Assembly: GCF_003034965.1 (NCBI RefSeq) | Contig: NZ_PZKE01000007.1 | Location: 124,001 to 188,000, forward strand | DNA: 64,000 bases | Direction: 5' to 3' | Source of the DNA: Fuscovulum blasticum DSM 2131 | GTDB taxonomy: Bacteria; Pseudomonadota; Alphaproteobacteria; Rhodobacterales; Rhodobacteraceae | Shown here: one piece after another, positions 35,578 to 44,274 of the stretch | Layout: every line of letters begins with the position of its first letter | How positions within the stretch are numbered: position 1 is the first letter of the stretch | The notes under the pieces: generated by a model | Databases searched by the model: none | Told to the model about the DNA's origin: nothing | The model's input: the letters and a program-made list of their open reading frames with translations, nothing else | Translations under genes and position numbers: made by a program

Positions 35578-36018
35578 ATGCGGGTCGCGGTGCAATCCGC
35601 GCCTTTCGATCTGGGGGCCGAGGCGGCGCGGTTCGCGGCGGCGGTGCCGGGGGCGGGGGCCGTTGTCACCTTCACCGGGCTGGTGCGCGACAATGGCGGT
35701 GCGCTGGCCGCGATGGAGATCGAGCATTATCCCGGCATGACCGAAACGGCGATCAGTGCCATGGTGGACGAGGCTGCCCGGCGCTGGGCGCTGGTCGATG
35801 CGCTGGTGATCCACCGCTTCGGGCGGCTGGCGGCGGGCGAGGCGATCATGATGGTCGCCACCGCCGCGACGCACCGGGCGGCGGCCTTTGACGCGGCCGA
35901 GTTCCTGATGGACTACCTGAAATCCCGCGCCCCGTTCTGGAAGAAGGAAATCGGCGCGTCGGGGACGGAATGGGTGGCCGCAAGGGACGCAGACGAGGCG
36001 GCCCTGAAACGGTGGTAG
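35578..36018 (+). CDS. moaE: Molybdopterin synthase catalytic subunit MoaE
   Basis: A 146-residue MoaE. Signature segments are AVVTFTGLVRDNGG, MEIEHYPGMTETAISAMVDEA, IHRFGRLAAGEAIMMVATAATHRAAAFDAAEFLMDYLKSRAPFWKKE. The KSRAPFWKKE segment holds the active-site lysines. It forms a heterotetramer with MoaD and converts precursor Z (cPMP) to molybdopterin in the cytoplasm. It converges with the P1 peptidase gene 13 bases later. Confidence 0.96.
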   Translation: MRVAVQSAPFDLGAEAARFAAAVPGAGAVVTFTGLVRDNGGALAAMEIEHYPGMTETAISAMVDEAARRWALVDALVIHRFGRLAAGEAIMMVATAATHRAAAFDAAEFLMDYLKSRAPFWKKEIGASGTEWVAARDADEAALKRW

Positions 36019-36031
36019 CGCTCCGGTCCGC

Positions 36032-37036
36032 CTAGGCGCCCGCCGGTGCCTGCCCGAACCGCACCGCCCAGCAGGGTTGCAGGTCGCCCGGCATCGGGCG
36101 GGCCAGGAACACCGCCCGGGCAATGGCGCGGGCCAGGCAGGTGGCGGCGGCATGGCCAAGCTGGAACGTGTCGGTCACCGGGTCGGCCAGCGCCCGCGCG
36201 CCGGTGGCGGCGGCAAAGACCAGATCCCCGTCCAGCGGCGTGTGCGAAGGGACCAGCGCGCGGGCCATGCCGTCATGCGCGGCCACCGCCAGACGGTGCG
36301 CCTGCGCCTTGGTCAGCGCGGCATCGGTGGCGACGATGGCGATGGTCGTCGCCTCGCCCAGCCGCTTGGTGGGCAGGGGGGCGGGCAGCGGCACCTGCGG
36401 CGCGGGGCCAAGGCCGCCAAATTCGCGGCCCTGTTCGAAGGGGGCCGCCCAGAAATGCCCCGTCTCGCCCACCGTGGCCGAGCCAAGCGCGTTCACCGCC
36501 ACCAGCGCGCCCACGGTCAGCCCCGAGGGCAGCACGCAGGAGGCCGACCCCAGCCCGCCCTTCAGCGTGCCGGTCATCGCGCCGAAACCGGCGCCGGCGG
36601 TGCCAAGGGCGAAGCGGCGATCAGCCGCCCGCAGCGCGGCGGCCCCCAGGGCGGCATAGGGGTTCGCGGTCCAGTCCTTCTGCCCGCCGTTCAGCAGGTC
36701 AAACAGGATGGCACCCGGCACGATGGGCACGCGCGCCGGCCCCACGGCAAAGCCCCTGCCCATGGCGCGCAAGCCGTCCATCACGCCGGAACAGGCGTCC
36801 AGCCCGAAGGCCGATCCGCCGGACAGCACCAGCGCATCCACCGCCTGCACCATGCGGTCGGGGGCAAGCAGGTCGGTCTCGCGGGTGCCGGGGGCGCCGC
36901 CCATCACATGCACGCTGGCGGTGAAGGGCTGGTCGGCGGTCAGCACGGTGACGCCCGAGCGCAGGGTTTCATCCTGCGCCTGGCCCACCCGCAGGCCGGC
37001 GACATCGGTGATCAGGTTCAGCGGTCCGGGCTGCAT
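36032..37036 (-). CDS. P1 family (DmpA-like) N-terminal nucleophile hydrolase
   Basis: A 334-residue P1 peptidase. Characteristic segments are NLITDVAGLRVGQA, ALVLSGGSAFGLDACSGVMDGL and GTLKGGLGSASCVLPSGLTVGALVAVNALG. The family self-cleaves to expose an N-terminal Ser/Thr nucleophile; members include DmpA aminopeptidase, beta-peptidyl aminopeptidases and the nylon oligomer hydrolase NylC. ATG 37036 was chosen because an AAAGGA site sits seven bases upstream. Substrate cannot be read from sequence. It is divergent from the creatinase gene. Confidence 0.88.
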   Translation of the reverse strand: MQPGPLNLITDVAGLRVGQAQDETLRSGVTVLTADQPFTASVHVMGGAPGTRETDLLAPDRMVQAVDALVLSGGSAFGLDACSGVMDGLRAMGRGFAVGPARVPIVPGAILFDLLNGGQKDWTANPYAALGAAALRAADRRFALGTAGAGFGAMTGTLKGGLGSASCVLPSGLTVGALVAVNALGSATVGETGHFWAAPFEQGREFGGLGPAPQVPLPAPLPTKRLGEATTIAIVATDAALTKAQAHRLAVAAHDGMARALVPSHTPLDGDLVFAAATGARALADPVTDTFQLGHAAATCLARAIARAVFLARPMPGDLQPCWAVRFGQAPAGA

Positions 37037-37144
37037 GGCGCGTCCTTTCGGGTCATGGCGCAGCCTAGCGGGGAAGGGGGCGGCGGGGGAAGGGGCACGG
37101 GTCTTGCGCCCGGTGCCGGGTTGCGGCACTGTTTGCCCCGAGCC

Positions 37145-37163
37145 GTGGCGATGGCGTCGCCAC
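37145..37163. repeat. Perfect hairpin in the creatinase upstream region
   Basis: Seven-base arms GTGGCGA (37145-37151) and TCGCCAC (37157-37163) around a five-base loop, 109 bases before the creatinase start, in the 235-base divergent gap with the P1 peptidase gene. It could be an operator or a leader hairpin. It does not match any riboswitch class I recognise. Confidence 0.35.
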
Positions 37164-37271
37164 AGGGGCACTGGCCCTTCTGCTTGCGGAGCTTCCGCCT
37201 TCGTCCTGTACGCCGGGACCTTTCGGGGTCTCGCCGCGACAGGGGCATTCCCCGGCCACATGGGGTCTGAC

Positions 37272-38486
37272 ATGACAGTGAACCGTCCCGAACAGTACCG
37301 CTTTCACAACGGCGGCCAGAAGCACACGCTGCCCTTTGCCGATGAGGAATATCACGACCGGCTGGAGGGCCTGCGTGACATCATGGAGCTGCATGATCTG
37401 GATGCGGTTGTGCTGACCAGTATGCACAACATCGCCTATTATTCCGGGTTCCTGTATTGCAGCTTTGGCCGGCCCTATGCGGCGGTGGTGACGAAGACCG
37501 ACTGCATCACCGTCAGCGCGGGCATTGACGCGGGCCAGCCCTGGCGGCGCAGCATCGGCGACAACATCACCTATACCGACTGGGCGCGCGACAATTTCTG
37601 GTGCGTGGTGGCGGGGATCACCGGCACCGGCAAGGCCATCGGCTGCGAGGCCGATCACCTGACCATGGAGCGGGCCGAGAAGCTGAACACCTTTTTGCGG
37701 CCGAAGCGCGGTGTGGATGTCAGCGCTGCAACGATGCAGCAGCGGATGATGAAATCCGCGGCCGAGATCGCGCTGATCAAGCATGGTGCCAATGTGGCCG
37801 ATGTGGGCGGCTATGCCATCCGCGAGGCAATTGCCGAAGGGGCGAGCGAGCTGGAAATCGCGATCGCCGGGCGGGACGCGATGGAGCGCGAGATCGCGAA
37901 GCGGTTTCCCGATGCGGAATACCGCGACACCTGGGTCTGGTTCCAGTCGGGCCTGAACACCGACGGGGCGCATAACCCGGTGACGAACCGCAAGCTGCGG
38001 CGCGGCGACATTCTCAGCCTGAACTGCTTTCCGATGATCAGCGGCTATTACACCGCGCTGGAGCGGACGCTGTTCCTGGGCGAGGTGGACCCGGCCAGCC
38101 TGAAGGTTTGGGAGGCGAACGTGGCCGCGCATGAATACGGCATGAGCCTGCTGAAACCGGGCGTGTCCTGCGCGGCGGTGACGGCGCAGATCAACGATTT
38201 CCTGTCCGAGCGGCAGATGCTGCAATACCGCACCTTCGGCTATGGCCACAGCTTCGGCGTTCTCAGCCATTACTACGGCCGCGAGGCGGGGCTGGAACTG
38301 CGCGAGGACATCGACACCGTGCTTGAGCCGGGCATGGTGATCAGCATGGAGCCGATGCTGACCATTCCCGATGGCCAGCCCGGCGCGGGCGGTTATCGTG
38401 AGCATGACATTCTGGTCATCACCGAGGACGGGGCCGAGAATATCACCGGCTATCCTTACGGTCCGGGCTTCAACGTGGTGGGCTGA
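37272..38486 (+). CDS. Creatinase (creatine amidinohydrolase), M24 fold
   Basis: A 404-residue pita-bread-fold enzyme closely matching Pseudomonas putida creatinase as I recall it. Shared blocks include YYSGFLYCSFGRPYA, WVWFQSGLNTDGAHNPVTNRK (catalytic His234, equal to His232 of P. putida), ILSLNCFPMISGYYTALERTLFL and YGHSFGVLSHYYGREAGLELREDIDTVLEPG. It hydrolyses creatine to sarcosine and urea. The M24 metal ligands of aminopeptidases are absent, as expected. ATG 37272 has GGGG six bases upstream. No creatininase or sarcosine-oxidase gene is adjacent. Confidence 0.9.
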   Translation: MTVNRPEQYRFHNGGQKHTLPFADEEYHDRLEGLRDIMELHDLDAVVLTSMHNIAYYSGFLYCSFGRPYAAVVTKTDCITVSAGIDAGQPWRRSIGDNITYTDWARDNFWCVVAGITGTGKAIGCEADHLTMERAEKLNTFLRPKRGVDVSAATMQQRMMKSAAEIALIKHGANVADVGGYAIREAIAEGASELEIAIAGRDAMEREIAKRFPDAEYRDTWVWFQSGLNTDGAHNPVTNRKLRRGDILSLNCFPMISGYYTALERTLFLGEVDPASLKVWEANVAAHEYGMSLLKPGVSCAAVTAQINDFLSERQMLQYRTFGYGHSFGVLSHYYGREAGLELREDIDTVLEPGMVISMEPMLTIPDGQPGAGGYREHDILVITEDGAENITGYPYGPGFNVVG

Positions 38487-38491
38487 TCAAA

Positions 38492-38520
38492 GCGTCACGG
38501 TCCTGTCACGGCCCTGTCGC
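38492..38520 (+). promoter_or_regulatory. Triple Pho box upstream of the phytase/esterase-like gene
   Basis: Three 11-base direct repeats in register: GCGTCAC-GGTC (38492), CTGTCAC-GGCC (38503) and CTGTCGC (38514). They match the PhoB consensus CTGTCAT-N4-CTGTCAT and end 62 bases before the start codon at 38583. This predicts induction under phosphate starvation. A nine-base-arm hairpin (TCACGGCCC at 38506-38514 with GGGCCGTGA at 38522-38530) overlaps the site and may end the creatinase transcript. Confidence 0.7.
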
Positions 38521-38582
38521 GGGGCCGTGACCTGCGGGGGCCATTCCTCTGGCCGATTGAAGCGAACCAGAGGACTGGCCCC

Positions 38583-40748
38583 ATGCGTTTTCCCCATCTC
38601 TGCCTGACCTCGGCCCTTGCGCTGGCTGCGGCCCTGCCCGCGCTGGCCGAGCCGGTGTTCAACCGCGTTGCATCCTTTGCCACGCCCGACAACATGGCCG
38701 AGGGCGAGGACCGCGCCCGCGCCACCAGCGCCGAGATCATCACCGCGACCGAGGACGGGATGACGCTGATCTATTCCGACAGCCCGCTGGGCGTGATCGG
38801 GATGGTGGACATTACCGACCCCGCCGCGCCCAGGCCGCTGGGCAATGTGGCGATGGGCGGCGAGCCGACGACGACGGTGGTGATCGGCGGGCTGGCCTTC
38901 GCCGGGGTGAACACCAGCGAAAGCCGCGCCGCGCCTTCGGGCAAGCTGGTGACGGTGGATCTGGCGAAAAAGGCCGTGGTGGCCGAATGTGATCTGGGCG
39001 GTCAGCCGGATTCGGTGGCCCGCGCGCCGGACGGCAGTTTCATCGCCGTTGCCATCGAGAACGAGCGGGATGAGGACGTGGCCGATGGCGACCTGCCGCA
39101 GATGCCGGCGGGCTATGTCGTCCGGCTGCCGGTCAAGGATGGCGCGGTGGATTGCGCCGGGTTGCAGAAGATCGACGTGACCGGGCTGGCCGAGGTGGCC
39201 CCCGAAGACCCCGAGCCCGAGTTCCTGGCGGTGAACGAGGCGGGCGAGATCGTGGTGACCTTGCAGGAGAACAACCACATCCTGGTGATCGGCGCGGATG
39301 GCAAGGTGGCCAGCCATTTCAGCGCCGGGGCGGTGGATCTGGACGGGATCGACACGAAAAAGGACGGGCGGCTGGATTTCACCGGCAGCGCCAAGGGCGT
39401 GCTGCGCGAACCCGACGGGGTGAAGTGGATCGACGCCGATCATTTCGTGACGGCGAACGAGGGCGACTGGAAGGGCGGATCGCGGTCTTTCACCATTTGG
39501 AAGAAGGACGGGACGGTGGTCTACGAATCGGGCGCCAGCCTTGAGCGCGAGATTGCCGCCATCGGGCATTACCCCGATTTCCGCAACAAGAAGGGCGCCG
39601 AGCTGGAATCGGTTGAAGTGGCCACCTTCGACGGCGCGCGGCTGTTGTTCGTGGCGTCGGAACGGGCGTCCATCGTGGCGGTCTATGACCTGACCGATCC
39701 GGCGGCGCCGGTGTTGAAGCAGCTTCTGCCGTCGGGCGTGTCGCCCGAGGGGATGGTGGCCCTTCCGGCGCGCGGCCTGCTGGCCACCGCGAATGAGGTG
39801 GACCTGCGGGAAGACGGTCTCGCCCCGGCGCATGTGATGGTTTACGCGCGGGCCGAAGGCACGGCCGCCTATCCGATGATCACCAGCGCGGGCAGCGATC
39901 CGCTGATCGGCTGGGCGGCGCTGTCGGCGCTGGCGGCCGACCCGGCCACGCCGGGCCGGCTTTATGCCGCCAATGACTCGGCCCTGGGGGCGGCGCCCAC
40001 GATCTATACCATCGACGCGACGCAGGTGCCGGCCCGGATCACGGCGGCGCTGCCGGTGACGCGCGGCGGCGACCCGGCGCAACTGATGGACATCGAGGGG
40101 CTGGCCGCCGATGGCGAGGGCGGCTTCTGGATCGCCACCGAGGGCCGCAGCGACAAGATGGTTCCGCATGGCATCGTGCATGTGAACGACAAGGGCGAGA
40201 TCAGGGAAACCATCGGCCTGCCGCCGGAACTGGCGGCCAACGAAACCCGCTTCGGGTTCGAAGGCATCACGGTTGCGGGCAATGTGCTGTGGCTGGCGGT
40301 GCAGCGCGAATGGGCGGACGATCCGAAGGGCATGGTCAAGCTGGTGGCCTATGACACCAAGGAAAAGACCTGGGGCGCGGTGCATTACCCGCTGGATGCC
40401 CCGGCCAAGGGCGCCTGGATGGGGCTTTCGGAAATCACCCTGCACGGCGACTGGGTCTATGTCGTGGAACGCGACAACCAGATTGCCGACAAGGCGGCGG
40501 TGAAGAAGATCTATCGCGTGAAGGCCGCCGATCTGGCCCCGGCCAAGCTGGGCGAGGCGCTGCCGGTGGTGCAGAAGGAACTGGTCCGCGACCTGCTGCC
40601 CGACCTGAAGGTGCTGAACGGCTATGTTCCCGACAAGGTGGAAGGCTTCGCCATCGACGCCGGGGGAATCGGTTGGGTCGTGACCGACAATGACGGCATC
40701 GACGACAGCTCGGGCGAGACGCTGTTCTGGTCTCTTGGCAAGCTCTAG
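38583..40748 (+). CDS. Exported esterase-like/phytase-like beta-propeller protein
   Basis: A 721-residue protein with a signal peptide (residues 1-22, ending ALAE). The first two thirds form beta-propeller-like repeats (GMTLIYSDSPLGVIGMVDITDPAAPRPLG; VTLQENNHILVIGADGKVASHF; SVEVATFDGARLLFVASERASIVAVYDLTDPAAP). The C-terminal third (about 430-715) fits the phytase-like/esterase-like domain, with DIEGLAADGEGGFWIATEGR and VEGFAIDAGGIGWVVTDNDG. The Pho box upstream supports a role in releasing phosphate from organic phosphodiesters or phytate in the periplasm. An intrinsic terminator follows. Confidence 0.86.
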   Translation: MRFPHLCLTSALALAAALPALAEPVFNRVASFATPDNMAEGEDRARATSAEIITATEDGMTLIYSDSPLGVIGMVDITDPAAPRPLGNVAMGGEPTTTVVIGGLAFAGVNTSESRAAPSGKLVTVDLAKKAVVAECDLGGQPDSVARAPDGSFIAVAIENERDEDVADGDLPQMPAGYVVRLPVKDGAVDCAGLQKIDVTGLAEVAPEDPEPEFLAVNEAGEIVVTLQENNHILVIGADGKVASHFSAGAVDLDGIDTKKDGRLDFTGSAKGVLREPDGVKWIDADHFVTANEGDWKGGSRSFTIWKKDGTVVYESGASLEREIAAIGHYPDFRNKKGAELESVEVATFDGARLLFVASERASIVAVYDLTDPAAPVLKQLLPSGVSPEGMVALPARGLLATANEVDLREDGLAPAHVMVYARAEGTAAYPMITSAGSDPLIGWAALSALAADPATPGRLYAANDSALGAAPTIYTIDATQVPARITAALPVTRGGDPAQLMDIEGLAADGEGGFWIATEGRSDKMVPHGIVHVNDKGEIRETIGLPPELAANETRFGFEGITVAGNVLWLAVQREWADDPKGMVKLVAYDTKEKTWGAVHYPLDAPAKGAWMGLSEITLHGDWVYVVERDNQIADKAAVKKIYRVKAADLAPAKLGEALPVVQKELVRDLLPDLKVLNGYVPDKVEGFAIDAGGIGWVVTDNDGIDDSSGETLFWSLGKL

Positions 40749-40769
40749 GCCTGCCGGCGGGGTTGAATC

Positions 40770-40801
40770 CGGCCCCGGCACCCGTTGCCGGGGCCGTTTT
40801 T
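40770..40801 (+). terminator. Intrinsic terminator after the phytase-like gene
   Basis: An 11-base perfect stem (C40770 to A40780 paired with T40786 to G40796) around the loop CCCGT, followed by TTTTTC. This is the clearest rho-independent terminator in the window. Confidence 0.9.
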
Positions 40802-40890
40802 CGCTTGTTTCACAAGACTCAGGCTTGACGCCGGCCCCCCCGCTCGGGCCATGGTGCGCGCCATAGCTGCCTTAACGTCCGAGTCTCACC

Positions 40891-41790
40891 GTGACCTTCA
40901 GTCTTGCCCGACTTGCGGCCATTCTGGCCCTTCCGCTTCTTGCTGCCTGCGGCGGCCCCCGACCTGCCGACACGCCCCCCGGAACGCTGCCGGGATATGA
41001 GGCGGTGCAGGATGGCGAATTCCTGATCCCCGCTGTCGAGCGGAAAGACCTGATCGAAGGCAATGTCCGCACCGAGGTGGACTATGCCGGCGATGAAAAG
41101 CCCGGGACCATCGTCGTCGATATTTTCGCGCGCAAACTTTACTGGGTGATGGAGGGCGGCCGCGCCGTCCGCTATGGCATTGCCGTCGGGCGCGAGGGGC
41201 TGTCGTTCAAGGGCAACGGCTATATCGGGCGCAAGCGGGAATGGCCGTCGTGGCAGCCCACGGCGAACATGCTGCGCACCCGCCCCGACATGTATGGCGA
41301 CTATGCCGCCGGCTTGCCGGGCGGGCTGAACAACCCGCTGGGCGCGCGGGCGCTGTATCTGTATCGCGGCGGCCGCGACACGATGTTCCGCATCCACGGC
41401 ACCATCGAGAACGCGTCCATCGGGCGAGCCACCAGCGCGGGCTGCATCCGGCTGTTCAACCAGGATGCGATTGACCTGTATGAGCGGGTCGATACCGGCG
41501 CCCGTGTCAAGGTGCGCACGCTGGATGAAAGCGTGGCGCTGGAAGGGCCGATGATGGACGATGCCTATGGCCGCGTCGTGCCGGCAACGCCCGAGAACAT
41601 GGCCAAGAAGGAAAAGGACGCCGCCGCCGTTGCCGCCTATGAGGCGCGCGAAGCCGAGCGCAAGGCGAAGGAAGCCGAAGCCGCCCGGATCGCCGCCGAA
41701 AAGGCCGACAAGAAGCGGCTGCGCGCCTGCAAGAGCAAGGGCATCGCCCCCGAGGACTGCCCGCCGCTGGAAACCACGGTTTCCGGCTGA
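40891..41790 (+). CDS. L,D-transpeptidase (YkuD family) lipoprotein
   Basis: A 299-residue protein starting at GTG 40891. A lipoprotein signal ends in LLAACGG. The YkuD catalytic domain (about residues 68-215) has His169 in RIHGTIENASIGRATSAGCIRL and the nucleophile Cys185 in SAGC. It forms 3-3 peptidoglycan crosslinks or attaches proteins to peptidoglycan in the periplasm. The C-terminal 75 residues are an Ala/Glu/Lys-rich helix (about 232-275) ending CKSKGIAPEDCPP, possibly a disulphide-closed tail. It lies between two terminators, so it is monocistronic. Confidence 0.93.
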   Translation: MTFSLARLAAILALPLLAACGGPRPADTPPGTLPGYEAVQDGEFLIPAVERKDLIEGNVRTEVDYAGDEKPGTIVVDIFARKLYWVMEGGRAVRYGIAVGREGLSFKGNGYIGRKREWPSWQPTANMLRTRPDMYGDYAAGLPGGLNNPLGARALYLYRGGRDTMFRIHGTIENASIGRATSAGCIRLFNQDAIDLYERVDTGARVKVRTLDESVALEGPMMDDAYGRVVPATPENMAKKEKDAAAVAAYEAREAERKAKEAEAARIAAEKADKKRLRACKSKGIAPEDCPPLETTVSG

Positions 41791-41811
41791 TCGGGCTGGA
41801 ACGGCACGGAT

Positions 41812-41844
41812 CGGGGCCGCCCGGCAGGGCGGCCCCGTTTCGTT
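41812..41844 (+). terminator. Intrinsic terminator after the L,D-transpeptidase gene
   Basis: Ten-base perfect arms GGGGCCGCCC (41813-41822) and GGGCGGCCCC (41827-41836), closed by an extra C-G pair at 41812/41837, loop GGCA, then TTTCGTTT. The T-rich side lies only on the plus strand, so it serves the L,D-transpeptidase message. Confidence 0.85.
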
Positions 41845-42186
41845 TCAGGTGCGGATGACGTAATCCTTGAGCGTGGTTTCGACCACTTCCCAGGTGCCTT
41901 CAAAGCCGGGGCGGATGATGAAACTGTCGCCCGCGCGCAGGTGGGTTTCGGTGCCGTCGGCGGCGGTCAGGATGGAATGGCCCTGCAGGATGTGGACATA
42001 TTCCCATTCGACATAGGCCACACGCCATTTGCCCGGCGTTGATTGCCACAGCCCGCAATACAGCCCGTCATCCTCTTCCAGGTTCCAGGTGGTGTGGACC
42101 GGATCGCCGGCCAGAACCTTGGCCGGGTCGGGGCGTTCGGTTTCGGCGGGGGTGGCTTCGCGGGTGACGCGCTGGATCAGGGACAT
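41845..42186 (-). CDS. Single-domain cupin protein
   Basis: A 113-residue cupin of the Cupin_3/DUF861 type. Visible strands are WQSTPGKWRVAYVEWEYVHILQGHSILTAADG and HLRAGDSFIIRPGFEGTWEVVETTLKDYVI. The E-x-x-x-I-L-x-G pattern and the RAGDSFIIRPGF turn are diagnostic. Members often accompany amine or ureide metabolism, but the adjacent genes here give no clue. It is divergent from panB across 147 bases. Confidence 0.87.
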   Translation of the reverse strand: MSLIQRVTREATPAETERPDPAKVLAGDPVHTTWNLEEDDGLYCGLWQSTPGKWRVAYVEWEYVHILQGHSILTAADGTETHLRAGDSFIIRPGFEGTWEVVETTLKDYVIRT

Positions 42187-42333
42187 GGGGCCTCCGGTTG
42201 GTTTGCGGCATTGGGGCGGGCCGGGGCCGTGGCGTCAAGCGGCAAAGACCGTGCTGCATTGCGGCGTTAATTCTTGCGTCCGCCGCGCCCCCGTGCCCTT
42301 ATTGCGGGCAGTTTGAGAACCCCGGAGCCCCTG

Positions 42334-43179
42334 ATGAGCGCAACCTCTGCTGTCCGGCCTGTCTTGCCCCCCGACATCCGCGCCCGCAAGGGCGGGGCGC
42401 CGCTGGTGGTGCTGACGGCCTATTCCACGCCGATGGCGCGGATTGTCGATGCGCATTGCGATGTGGCGCTGGTGGGGGATTCGGTCGGCATGGTGATCCA
42501 TGGCCTGCCTTCGACCCTGGGCGTGACGATGGAGATGATGATCCTGCATGGCCGCGCGGTGGTTCGGGGCTGCCAGAAGGCGATGCCGGTGATCGACATG
42601 CCCTTCGGCAGCTATGAGGAAAGCCCGCAACAGGCCTTTCGCAACGCAAGCCGGCTGATGGCCGAAACCGGTGCCCCGGCGGTCAAGCTGGAGGGCGGGC
42701 AGCACATGGCCGAAACCATCGCCTTCCTGACGGCGCGCGGCGTGCCGGTGATGGCGCATGTGGGGCTGACGCCGCAGGCGGTGAACACGCTGGGCGGCTA
42801 CAAGGTGGTGGGCCGCGCCGAAGAGGCGGCCAAGGTCATGGCCGATGCCGAGGCGGTGCAGGCGGCGGGCGCCTTTGCGGTGGTGCTGGAAAAGGTGCCC
42901 GAAGGGTTGGCCGCGCGGATCACGCAGGCGCTGACCATCCCGACCATCGGCATCGGGGCCGGGGTGCGCTGCGACGGGCAGGTTCTGGTGGTGGATGACA
43001 TGCTGGGCCTGTTCACCGATTTCCGGCCGAAGTTCGTGAAACGCTATGCCGAGCTGGGCCGCGATGCCGATGCGGCCATCGCCGCCTATGCCGCCGAGGT
43101 GCGGGACCGCAGCTTCCCCGCGCCCGAGCATGGCTTTCCCGACGAAGTGCCTGCAAAGGCCGGAGCCGTGAAGAAATGA
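42334..43179 (+). CDS. panB: 3-methyl-2-oxobutanoate hydroxymethyltransferase PanB
   Basis: A 281-residue TIM-barrel enzyme, the first step of pantothenate synthesis from 2-oxoisovalerate and methylene-tetrahydrofolate. Motifs are [56 protein letters not shown] and [22 protein letters not shown]. Its substrate comes from the valine branch served by IlvD, encoded at 56-58 kb. The stop overlaps panC by four bases. Confidence 0.97.
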   Translation: MSATSAVRPVLPPDIRARKGGAPLVVLTAYSTPMARIVDAHCDVALVGDSVGMVIHGLPSTLGVTMEMMILHGRAVVRGCQKAMPVIDMPFGSYEESPQQAFRNASRLMAETGAPAVKLEGGQHMAETIAFLTARGVPVMAHVGLTPQAVNTLGGYKVVGRAEEAAKVMADAEAVQAAGAFAVVLEKVPEGLAARITQALTIPTIGIGAGVRCDGQVLVVDDMLGLFTDFRPKFVKRYAELGRDADAAIAAYAAEVRDRSFPAPEHGFPDEVPAKAGAVKK

Positions 43180-44015
43180 TTCCGATCCTGCGGACGGTGT
43201 CCGACATGCGCGCCCTGGCGCGAAGCTGGCGCGCGGCGGGCGAAGTGGTGGGCGTGGTGCCGACCATGGGCGCATTGCATGACGGGCATCTGAGCCTGGC
43301 GCGGCGGGCGCGGGCGGAATGTGACCGGGTGGTGACGACGATCTTCGTCAACCCAAAGCAGTTCAACAACCCCGACGACCTGAAGAAATACCCCCGCACC
43401 GAGGCTGCGGATGCGGCGCTGCTGGCGACGGTGCCGGTGGATGCGATCTTCGCCCCCGAGCCGGACGAGGTATATCCCGAAGGCTATGGCACGACGGTCA
43501 GTGTCTCGGGCGTGTCGGAACCGCTGGAAGGGCGGATGCGCCCGGGCCATTTCGACGGGGTGGCGACGGTGGTGACCAAGCTCTTCGGCATGGTGCTGGC
43601 CGACCGCGGCTATTTTGGCCAGAAGGACTGGCAGCAGTTGCAGGTGGTGCAGAAGCTGGTGCGCGACCTGAACCTGGCGGTCGACATCGTGGGCTGCGAG
43701 ACGATCCGCGACGCGGACGGTCTGGCGATGTCGTCGCGCAATGTGCGGCTGACGCCGGCGGGCCGGGCCAAGGCGCCGGTGCTGTACGCCGCGATCAGCG
43801 CGGCGGCTGCCGACATTCGCGCCGGCCATGCCGACCGGATGGCGATCCGCGAGGCGGCCGAGGCGATGCGGGCCGCCGGCTTCGAGCGGGTGGAATACAT
43901 TGAGTTGCGCGACGCCGCGACGCTGATGCCCTCGGACGACCCGACCCGCCCGCGCCGGATGCTGGCGGCGGCCTGGCTGGATGGCGTGCGGCTGATCGAC
44001 AATATCCCGGTCTAA
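43176..44015 (+). CDS. panC: Pantothenate synthetase PanC
   Basis: A 279-residue pantoate-beta-alanine ligase. The ATP-binding motif [16 protein letters not shown] corresponds to the HIGH region, followed by [51 protein letters not shown] and the KMSKS-like SSRNVRLTP. Coupled to panB. It completes cytoplasmic pantothenate synthesis; panD is not in the window. A dispersed intergenic repeat begins 12 bases after its stop. Confidence 0.97.
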   Translation: MIPILRTVSDMRALARSWRAAGEVVGVVPTMGALHDGHLSLARRARAECDRVVTTIFVNPKQFNNPDDLKKYPRTEAADAALLATVPVDAIFAPEPDEVYPEGYGTTVSVSGVSEPLEGRMRPGHFDGVATVVTKLFGMVLADRGYFGQKDWQQLQVVQKLVRDLNLAVDIVGCETIRDADGLAMSSRNVRLTPAGRAKAPVLYAAISAAAADIRAGHADRMAIREAAEAMRAAGFERVEYIELRDAATLMPSDDPTRPRRMLAAAWLDGVRLIDNIPV

Positions 44016-44026
44016 GGGGGGGAAGC

Positions 44027-44076
44027 CGCCGGGGGCGCTGCCCCCGGGCCCCCGGGATATTTCTGGACAGATGAAA
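44027..44076. repeat. Rhodobacteraceae-type intergenic repeat, copy 1
   Basis: Contains CCGGGGGC-GCT-GCCCCCGG (an eight-base-arm hairpin), then GGCCCCCGGGATATTTCTGG and ACAGATGAAA. Copy 2 at 46793-46840 shares the GCGCTGCCCC, CCCCGGGATATTT and GGACAGA blocks in the same order and strand. Both follow a plus-strand stop codon closely, so a transcript-end or REP-like role is likely. Confidence 0.7.
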
Positions 44077-44206
44077 CGGCGGCTTTGGGCTGGACCGATC
44101 AGGTCTTGGCGGCGGGTTTCGACTGCGGCAAGACTATCGACATCGGACATGGGGAAAGCACGCCTTGCCAGATTGCGGCGCGGCCAGCAGAATTCCCCGT
44201 GCGAGG

Positions 44207-44231
44207 GGGATGTAATTCGGATTTACATCCC
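44207..44231. promoter_or_regulatory. AT-rich inverted repeat upstream of the eight-gene operon
   Basis: Nine-base perfect arms GGGATGTAA (44207-44215) and TTACATCCC (44223-44231) around the centre TTCGGAT, 43 bases before the first start codon. Composition stands out from the GC-rich surroundings. Its symmetry and position suggest a transcription-factor operator for the operon that follows. Confidence 0.55.
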
Positions 44232-44274
44232 TAGGTGAGATTGGTTCGGCCCAGGGCCCGCAAAGGAGCGTTCG

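Noticed and set aside
37037-37271. Guanidine-type riboswitch before the creatinase gene
   Set aside because: The hairpin loop (TGGCG) lacks the ACGR loops of the guanidine-II class and no conserved ykkC-like core was seen.
37272-38486. DMSP lyase DddP or ectoine hydrolase as the identity of the M24-fold protein
   Set aside because: The YCSFGRPYA, NTDGAHNPVT and SHYYGREAGLELREDIDTV blocks are creatinase-specific as I recall them, and DddP has different metal-site blocks and greater length.
38487-40781. A 764-codon minus-strand open frame opposite the phytase-like gene
   Set aside because: His/Arg/Gln-rich low-complexity translation typical of antisense frames in GC-rich genomes; the plus strand has a signal peptide, domain motifs and a terminator.
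44016-44274. A small RNA or attenuator before the unknown operon
   Set aside because: Hairpins are explained by the dispersed repeat and the inverted repeat; no separate promoter-terminator pair was visible.
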